Shown here piece after piece: positions 8,532 through 14,080 of a stretch of 14,080 bases of DNA. The stretch lies in the NCBI GenBank assembly GCA_036939975.1, contig JALLPB010000939.1, positions 1-14,080 on the forward strand, written 5' to 3'. The translations under genes and the position numbers were made by a program. The number at the start of each line of letters is the position of its first letter. The stretch's first letter is position 1. Under the pieces are notes generated by a model that did no database searches, was not told the DNA's origin, and was given only the letters and a program-made list of their open reading frames with translations. This stretch comes from Cyclostephanos tholiformis (taxonomy: Eukaryota > Bacillariophyta > Thalassiosirophyceae > Thalassiosirales > Thalassiosiraceae).

Positions 8532-8712
8532 GTATGGTACCACCACAACAACATAATATTCTTTCCTTACGTCGGAGCCTACCTACCTCGTACGTACGAC
8601 TGAACTCTAGGTAATATCACCAGGTCAGGTCGTAGCATTCTACCTAGGTAGGAATAGTAGAAAAGTTGGGCCTTTTTGTACATGGTGCAATTGGGAGAAG
8701 ACGTCGACGACG
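8532..8712 (+). promoter_or_regulatory. Proximal upstream region of KPTN-like gene with CTAGGTA motifs
   Basis: This stretch and the adjoining hairpin end carry recurrent CTAGGTA / TACCTAG motifs: ACCTAGGTAG at 8520-8529, CTCTAGGTAA near 8605 and the palindrome TACCTAGGTA at 8641-8650. CCTACCTACC near 8578 is related. It is likely promoter or 5' UTR. The reading frame of the next gene stays open without an ATG through the last 60 bases or so. No functional assignment is made. Confidence 0.35.
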
Positions 8713-11328
8713 ATGAGATCTGCCACCTCGTCCTCCACCGCCAGCGGCGGCGACGGGCCGCGATCGCGACCACTAAGTCCCTCCTCTCACTCTCCTTCGC
8801 TCACACCGCTCATCGAGTCGTTCCGGTCGGAGCTCCCGTCGCCTTGCACCGTCCACCTCTCGGGCAAGCGGACGTCCAGACCCCCATCGTCGTCGTCGTC
8901 GTACCGCGCGATGGATTGTCGTCATCGCGGTAGAAATATCGCGACGACATTCGCTACCGAGCGACATATGATAGCACTCGTCGATCGTCGATCGGACGTC
9001 GCCGATGACGAGGGGAGTGGGGGAGGGAGTCGATACTACCACCTCTCCGTCGCCAGCATGCCATCATCGTCGACGTCCGTCGTTCGCGACGGAGGGAACC
9101 GGGTTTCTGTCGCCGCGTCGAAAACCAACGTTTACGAAGACGACGGCGGCGATGTCGTCCCCCATCGTCGCGATAGTCATCGTCGTAAACGTTGCCTTGC
9201 CCACTCCTCGATATTCTGGGAGCATGAAGGTGGGATGATGGGCGTGGAGGCGTTCGCCACGACGGACGATGACGATCACGACGACGATCGCGACGATGAT
9301 CATGACGTCGCTACGATCCGTGGGACTGGTCAATCGACGTCCGATGCAACATCGTCGATGGCGGTGGCGGCGGTGCCATCCGCCATCGATGTCGGCGATG
9401 ACGGTATGATAACTAAGGACGGCGAGAACGTCACGAACCTAGGCCTGTCGACCCCGCCGGCGAAATACCGACTGATGACGAGGGAGATCGCGACGATATG
9501 CGGCGAGGATTTCGCGCCGTCCGGTATCTCGCTCGATTCCGCGCCGACGGTGGTCCATATCGCCGAGCTCCACGTCGCAGTCGACGATAACGACAATGAT
9601 AACGACGACATTCGGATGGCTAATTGCGCCCCAACTGCCATCGGAATATTCGTCGCGTTCATTGGTGATGACGCGCCCCTGCGTCTGTACGTGGTGATGA
9701 AGGAGTCGCTCCAGCGTGCGAGGAGGGAACGATGCGCGGTAGGGGAGGTAGGACGCGACAACGACGACGACGATGGGGCGCGCTTCGTTTTGGCATCGTT
9801 GGATGACGCCGACCTCGTGCATGGGCGTGGACACGATGACAACGATGATGATGACGAGGAAAATGACAAAACGATGTGCGAACCCCTGGTGTTCTCGTCC
9901 CCAATCTTGGCGATGGACACGATTGCGACGGATGAGACCCCACATCCCATGCGTGCCCCTGACGATGATCGCGTCCTCTCCAACGGCCCAGGGACGGGAC
10001 ATGACGCAAAGATGAACCGATTGGCGATCTCGTGCTACGACGGTACAGTTCGCATACTAACGTGCCGATTGAAATGGAGGAGGAGGAGAAGAAGACGAAG
10101 CGACGATGACGAGGATCGCCGACACGATGCGTCTCCTCCCAGGCTTTGCATCCAGCAATGCTCATCCTTCATTGTTGACGGACCCGTCATCTCCCTTCAT
10201 TTCGGCATGACGTCTTCAACGATCGCATCTTTGGGGGAAGAAATCTCGCCCGCTGACGGAGAGTATCGCCATCCATCTCTGTTTCTTGTTGCGGGGTCCC
10301 TGTGCGGTTTTGCCTGTTTGTTCTACGAGTCGACGTTTTTTTCGTCGACGTTGTCGTGGGGCGGATCGCACGTGGAGAGCGTCCGTCGCTTCGATGGGCC
10401 GCTAACGGTGGTCGACGGGCTTTACGATGCACAGCGGAGCGGGCGTGAGGACTGTGTGACTTCGGTCCACGTCAGTTGCAACCACCATCGCGTTGAAGGA
10501 GGGTTAAGAGGACGCATCACCATCGTGGTGGGAACGCAGGGTGGTAGGGTGCTGCTTTTTCGGCAGCGCGAGGAGGGGGGGGACGACCTGGTCCGGATTC
10601 GAGACGAGATCGTCGCCTCCCAACGCGATAGGTGCGATCTAGCACGTCGGATCGACCAGACCAGGGAACAAATATCCGTGCTACAGGATGAAAAAGATGC
10701 GATGGGGATCAAGGCCCGCGAGCTGAATGCAGTCATATCCGATGTGCAAAGCAAGGTCGATTTCTTGAAGAATGCATCGACAATGGGGACGATAACGAAG
10801 GCCAATACAGGCGACGTTACCAATGGTCGTCAATATGAATCGGAACACGTAGCATATGTAGACGAATCGCCGCTCAACGTGGTTGATGACGAGGGAAGAG
10901 AAAGTACGGACAATAATGACCACTCTGGCACACTATCATCGGATGAAATGCTTGGCCTTGAAACGGAATCGAAGGCGGCCCGAACAGAACTGTCATCCCT
11001 ACAGCTGAGCATGTACACTCATTCATGCAAAATTGCCGAGCTATCTTCTACCGAGGACGAACTTGTATGCAATCTCGGGGAGAAGGACGAGGAGATCGCG
11101 AGGAGACGGGAAGACTTGCAACATCCTCGACTGTTGAGAAAGTTTCACCGCTATGAGATCTCATGCGAGCGCCATCTCCCCTATCCGATTCATGGAATCG
11201 CATCGTACGAGCATCGCAACCAAGCCGGCGGTGGTTTGGACATATTTGTCTCGACGAGGAGGAGCTTTCACGTGTTTCGTCATCATTATTCCTCCGAATG
11301 TGTCGCTGCCGTGTGGAGGGGAACATAA
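8713..11328 (+). CDS. Kaptin (KPTN)-like beta-propeller protein with coiled-coil insertion, 871 aa
   Basis: One unbroken frame; ATG 8713 is the first Met in it. Blocks match, in order, my knowledge of kaptin. FAPSGISLDSAPTVVHIAEL (267-286) corresponds to the LQFTPFQLCHAEV region. IFVAFIGDDAPLRLYVV (312-328) corresponds to VFLLSGNDPAIHLY. NRLAISCYDGTVRI (435-448) is a WD-like strand pair. VDGPVISLHF (488-497) corresponds to DGPISRV. LVAGSLCGFACLFYES (525-540) follows. Then come EDCVTSVHV (579-587) and ITIVVGTQGGRVLLF (602-616), matching the SVLCSLV/VATYGQELL blade. Finally LPYPIHGIASY and STRRSFHVFRH (822 to about 856) match the last blade. About 190 residues (632-820) with two coiled-coil-like segments interrupt the propeller. 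The N-terminal 260 residues are Asp/Arg/Ser-rich and poorly conserved. In animals kaptin is part of KICSTOR, which ties the TORC1 regulator GATOR1 to lysosomes. That role here is inference. No FG-GAP Asp motif is kept. Confidence 0.65.
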   Translation: MRSATSSSTASGGDGPRSRPLSPSSHSPSLTPLIESFRSELPSPCTVHLSGKRTSRPPSSSSSYRAMDCRHRGRNIATTFATERHMIALVDRRSDVADDEGSGGGSRYYHLSVASMPSSSTSVVRDGGNRVSVAASKTNVYEDDGGDVVPHRRDSHRRKRCLAHSSIFWEHEGGMMGVEAFATTDDDDHDDDRDDDHDVATIRGTGQSTSDATSSMAVAAVPSAIDVGDDGMITKDGENVTNLGLSTPPAKYRLMTREIATICGEDFAPSGISLDSAPTVVHIAELHVAVDDNDNDNDDIRMANCAPTAIGIFVAFIGDDAPLRLYVVMKESLQRARRERCAVGEVGRDNDDDDGARFVLASLDDADLVHGRGHDDNDDDDEENDKTMCEPLVFSSPILAMDTIATDETPHPMRAPDDDRVLSNGPGTGHDAKMNRLAISCYDGTVRILTCRLKWRRRRRRRSDDDEDRRHDASPPRLCIQQCSSFIVDGPVISLHFGMTSSTIASLGEEISPADGEYRHPSLFLVAGSLCGFACLFYESTFFSSTLSWGGSHVESVRRFDGPLTVVDGLYDAQRSGREDCVTSVHVSCNHHRVEGGLRGRITIVVGTQGGRVLLFRQREEGGDDLVRIRDEIVASQRDRCDLARRIDQTREQISVLQDEKDAMGIKARELNAVISDVQSKVDFLKNASTMGTITKANTGDVTNGRQYESEHVAYVDESPLNVVDDEGRESTDNNDHSGTLSSDEMLGLETESKAARTELSSLQLSMYTHSCKIAELSSTEDELVCNLGEKDEEIARRREDLQHPRLLRKFHRYEISCERHLPYPIHGIASYEHRNQAGGGLDIFVSTRRSFHVFRHHYSSECVAAVWRGT

Positions 11329-12023
11329 CATAGAAGATTGATGTTTGCTCGCAACGTGTCACTGCAGATTTAATCATACATGTAATATTAACATGATTAG
11401 ACGGTTCACTGCCAAGTCAACAACAAAAGTGGGAAGGCAGCACGGAGGGAGACCCTGAAAGGGGGTTTTCCCTCTGCTCCAGGAACCACATTCTCTGGGT
11501 GCAATCATTCCAAGCCAACAAAATGAGGTAGGCAGCATTCATCCGACCCTCCTGCCAGGCGGGAAGGGCAGCGTGCTTAAGTGCCCTTAGAATGAAGCCA
11601 CCCCATCCCAGATTCATGTCATTGTCGGTCTTAATACACATGGCGAGACTTCAACTACAGCCGCATCCTCCATTGTCGCTGTATTCTTCCGTGGCTCATC
11701 CTCTGCGGCTGCCACTGCTCTGCTGACGTTGCTGCTGCAAGATGCCGTTGCTACTTAATGAAACTTGACACGAACATACAAAACATCTGTGCCCATCAGT
11801 CGTGATGGAATAGCACCAAAAGAAGGAGACCAAGACCTTACCGACACCAGTCCACTTTGGGTCATGATTGTGAGGTGCCAAGACCAGCGTGGATTGGAGA
11901 TGAGGGAATTCTGTATCACTTGTTACTTAATGCTGTGTTACACAAAACATAGCAGGTAACACTCTCAAGAATGAGTTACAGGGAGAGAAGCGGAAATAGA
12001 GTTAAAAACCAAATTAGACTGCG
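11329..12023. other. Spacer with no recognised gene
   Basis: It follows the KPTN-like stop. A short inverted repeat (TAATCAT...ATGATTA, 11371-11399) may sit in its 3' UTR. A 74-codon minus-strand frame (11641-11417; contains WGGFILRALKHAALPAWQEG) has a more protein-like composition than its surroundings but matches no family I know. It may be a transposon fragment. Its upstream continuation to about 11880 is broken. No RNA gene was recognised. Confidence 0.35.
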
Positions 12024-12280
12024 CTCTACTCTCCTTTCTTGTCAAATGAAAATTAATTATAGCATTATTTGTATTCTGTACGGAGTATTATGTTCATAGT
12101 TGAGTAGCAGAGGCCCTCTTACTCTGCNTTTATAACTAAGAATTCTAACTTTAAGTATGATTTCTTAGTTTCCCTCAACTCCACTCTCCTTGCTTGTCAA
12201 ATGAAAATTAATTAGCATTATTTGTATTCTGTACGAAGTATTATGTTCATAGTTGAGTAGCAGAGGCCCTCTTACTCTGC
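12024..12280. repeat. Direct repeat of about 103 bp, two copies, 155 bp period
   Basis: Copy 1 (12024-12127) and copy 2 (12179-12280) share the run from ACTCTCCT...TTGTCAAATGAAAATTAATT through GCATTATTTGTATTCTGTAC to AGAGGCCCTCTTACTCTGC. They differ by a 2-base AT indel and a few substitutions. The 51-base linker between them starts with an ambiguous base (n, 12128) directly at the end of copy 1. It may be a local duplication or part of the 3' flank of the downstream transposon. It contains no coding sequence. Confidence 0.9.
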
Positions 12281-12365
12281 TGGTGAATATTGTGTAAGGT
12301 ACCAATGTAAGACAAAGAATCTAGCCAATATCATCTAATCTTTTATATTTGCCTTTATCCTATAA

Positions 12366-13308
12366 TTAATATTCTACCTGAAACAAAGGGTTGGCCGCAA
12401 AAGAAAACTGGGTGAGGACGACAATGGCACCAAAAACGGTCTGGTGCTCCAACAAGTTGTGATGGTATGGGGTCGACAAAATCGCCCAGTTCTTGAACTG
12501 CTCGTTGACGGTCTCCTGCCGGCTCCGAACCCTCTGCTGCATTTCTGCAGTGTTAAGGTCTGCCCACAGAACACCCGGACATTTGACGTGGGTAGGGGCG
12601 GAGCCTTGATATCCCCTATCTGTCTCGCACCGCTCCCCAGGCTCCAACATCATCTGTAGACTGTCCCGGAAAATGGACAGGTCGTTCCACTTCCCTGGGG
12701 CATAAGGCCCACTCCACCAGCAAATATCCCCTGTCTTGATGCACAGACCCACCTCATACCTCAACCCACTCTTTTTAAATTTGTAACTCCAAAATAGTTT
12801 GGAATAACCCATTTTGATCTGGAAGTCGGTTCCGTCAACCGACAGCAAGCAGTCGTTTCTAACATCTCCAACCTTCCTGTTATCAAATTGAATCTGAACA
12901 AACAGCTCAAAGACATGTCAGTTTTAATGAAAGGTCAGAAAAGCAACAATCAAACAAATGCTCACCACTGTTTCATTCAACTCAAAAAGTGACAATATGA
13001 ATGGCCACACATACTTGCTTATCGTCTTGGGGTCACTCCCCCCCAGCAAATGTGAGAGAGTGGTATTGTTTGTGGGATATGTCCACATGAATGCAAGTGT
13101 CCACAAAAAATGGACGAACTTGGGATTGGGAGGGAGAACACTGTGGTCCTCCATCATACTCCAGATCGTGACCGTGACCTGTGCTAACATGCCAAAAAAC
13201 GCTCAAAATTGCAGCTCTTCAGGTGAGCCTGAGAGCAGCTTCCCAAGCTTTTGGCTTGCCCGACCCATCACCTTCTGCCCGGTCACGTAGGTTTCTTCAA
13301 CAGTCACC
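12366..13308 (-). pseudogene. PIF/Harbinger-type (DDE_4 superfamily) transposase, one intron, one in-frame stop
   Basis: Minus-strand exons are about 13308..12966 and 12893..12366. A 72 nt GT-AG intron (12965..12894, GTGAGC...TTCAG) joins FELNETV to IQFDNRKVGDVRNDCLLSVDG in phase. The catalytic triad of the Harbinger/IS5-like fold is intact: Asp in LSVDGTDF, Asp in CETDRGYQG, and Glu in RSRQETVNEQFKNW. GPYAPGKWND between them is typical. The N-terminal helical region reads FFGMLAQVTVTIW, PKFVHFLWTLAFMWTYPT and DPKTISKYVWPFI. Just before it a TGA (within 13201-13206) interrupts LQF-stop-AFFGM, where the family usually has Arg (FRAxFG), so a CGA to TGA change is likely. Initiation at the Met of FFGMLAQ (13190) would still give the core. 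The upstream first exon is unresolved. Harbinger elements usually encode a second Myb-like protein, which is not seen here. Confidence 0.8.
12894..12965 (-). other. Intron of the Harbinger-type transposase (72 nt)
   Basis: The donor is GTGAGC after ...GAAACAGTG (exon end 12966). The acceptor is TGTTTGTTCAG ending at 12894, with a pyrimidine-rich approach. The sequence has in-frame stops if unspliced. Joining restores the continuous ETVIQFDNRKVGDV segment expected just before the first catalytic Asp. Confidence 0.8.
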
Positions 13309-13994
13309 TGATTTTGGTTGCAGAAAAAATATGATGTAACAAAAAACTGTGAGAGCAGATTAGATAAAAATATGGCCACGTGCAAGTTGACCAAAATCCG
13401 CCCATGACACCACCGACCCCCCCCCTCCAACCACCACACCCCCATCCCACCTCCCCTCCCCATCGTCCGTCACCTCTGACAGCCAATGCCACCACAGCTC
13501 CAGTAGTATCTTCAAACGGTACCTTTTTAGGGGAAACCATTTGAAGGGCAACGGGGACGGGCACAGCGGCGGCGATGACGGGGGGGGGACAACAAAGGGG
13601 CGACGATGATGGGGGGACAGGGGTGGGGGGGAGGGTGATGACAGGGAGCAGCGCCTCGCACGGGAGCAGCGTGTTGCTTGTCCCCAAGGTTGGCTGCCAG
13701 GACCTCGTTTGCGATAGGAGCTGCCGCCACCATGTGGCCCTGATGCTCGCCCTGCCCCCTTCCTCAATAACAACGGCGGCAGTGGCATTGGCAGCGGCAC
13801 TGGATGCTTGACAAGGATGGGGCGGTGGCAGTGATGTGGTGGCGGTGGTGGTGGACGAGGATGGCGGCATGGTGGTGTGGCAATGGGTTTCCACTTGTTT
13901 CCACTCACCATGCCATTTCTCTGTTCACTTAAAAAGAGATTGATGTTGACTTGTGCATCCATAACATACAATGACAACTGACAACTAATATTAT
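13309..13994. other. Low-complexity C/G-rich stretch upstream of the Harbinger-type transposase
   Basis: The plus strand is strongly G-rich between about 13570 and 13640 and C-rich near 13415-13460 (C9 run). Minus-strand frames across it give Pro/Ala/His-rich translations with no family signature (13977-13360, 13894-13304). It may contain a poorly conserved first exon of the transposase, reached through an acceptor near 13348 or 13309, but I could not fix a phase-consistent junction. Composition, not selection, probably keeps the frames open. Confidence 0.4.
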
Positions 13995-14044
13995 CAAATG
14001 TTAAAATTGATATTAAATGTTAAACGTTATTTCAAATGTTAAAA
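13995..14044. repeat. Three AAATGTTAAA motifs at a 19 bp period
   Basis: CAAATGTTAAAA (13995), TAAATGTTAAAC (14014) and CAAATGTTAAAA (14033) are spaced exactly 19 bases apart in AT-rich DNA. They sit upstream of the Harbinger-type transposase, near the window edge. Short repeated sites near transposon ends often serve as transposase or accessory-protein binding sites. Here that is inference, as neither the terminal inverted repeat nor the target duplication is visible. Confidence 0.6.
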
Positions 14045-14080
14045 ACTCTACGTAGGAATAATACTAAAAATATTATATAT

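Noticed and set aside
9330..10165. Long minus-strand open frames (up to 217 codons) opposite the KPTN-like gene
   Set aside because: They arise from the GAC/GAT/CGTCG bias of the sense gene. Their translations are Ser/Thr/Ile/Val-rich with no family signature, while the sense strand has conserved propeller blocks.
12024..12280. Direct repeats as long terminal repeats of a retroelement
   Set aside because: The copies are only about 103 bp long and separated by 51 bp. There is no coding sequence, primer-binding site or polypurine tract between them.
13304..13977. Pro-rich minus-strand frames of 196 and 205 codons as separate genes
   Set aside because: Low-complexity C/G runs keep two frames open at once. 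No motif was seen, and no phase-consistent junction to the transposase could be found.

Overview
The window looks like nuclear DNA of a stramenopile alga, most likely a diatom and perhaps a centric one. Three things point there. The first is a bZIP transcription factor fused to a PAS domain, with a C-terminal block that I recognise from diatom bZIP-PAS proteins. The second is a set of short GT-AG introns of 72, 92 and 123 nt. The third is large, acid- and glutamine-rich unbroken exons separated by AT-rich spacers with transposon debris. No prokaryotic features are visible. Species cannot be determined from the sequence alone.

Layout from left to right. (1) 1-1006, minus: the N-terminal and central part of a pogo/Tigger (DDE_1) transposase. 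It runs off the left edge and is decayed, with two frame changes and Asp to Asn at the second catalytic position. (2) 1007-1532: AT-rich spacer. (3) 1533-3266, plus: an RCC1-repeat protein whose last blade appears in another frame just past the stop, so the 3' end is either mis-modelled (intron) or damaged. (4) 3660-7522, minus: a 1215-residue bZIP-PAS transcription factor in three exons, convergent with the RCC1 gene. (5) 7523-8712: a divergent promoter region with a long imperfect foldback hairpin (8351-8531). (6) 8713-11328, plus: a one-exon, 871-residue protein that I identify as a kaptin (KPTN)-like beta-propeller with a coiled-coil insertion. (7) 11329-12365: spacer with a direct repeat of about 103 bp, a 155 bp period and an ambiguous base at the end of the first copy. 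(8) 12366-13308, minus: a PIF/Harbinger-type (DDE_4) transposase with an intact DDE triad, one 72 nt intron and one in-frame TGA. G/C-rich low-complexity DNA follows, then three AAATGTTAAA motifs at a 19 bp period near the right edge.

The three host genes do not form an obvious pathway. They are a nuclear transcription factor, an RCC1 propeller protein and a putative KICSTOR-like (nutrient/TORC1) propeller protein, bounded on both sides by DNA transposons. The observations most worth following up are: the in-frame intron of the bZIP-PAS gene, which would encode a hydrophobic segment next to the DNA-binding domain if retained; the basic nuclear-localisation-like cluster created by its second splice junction; the coiled-coil-bearing kaptin-like protein in an alga; and the foldback hairpin upstream of it. 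I see no clearly new multi-gene system.
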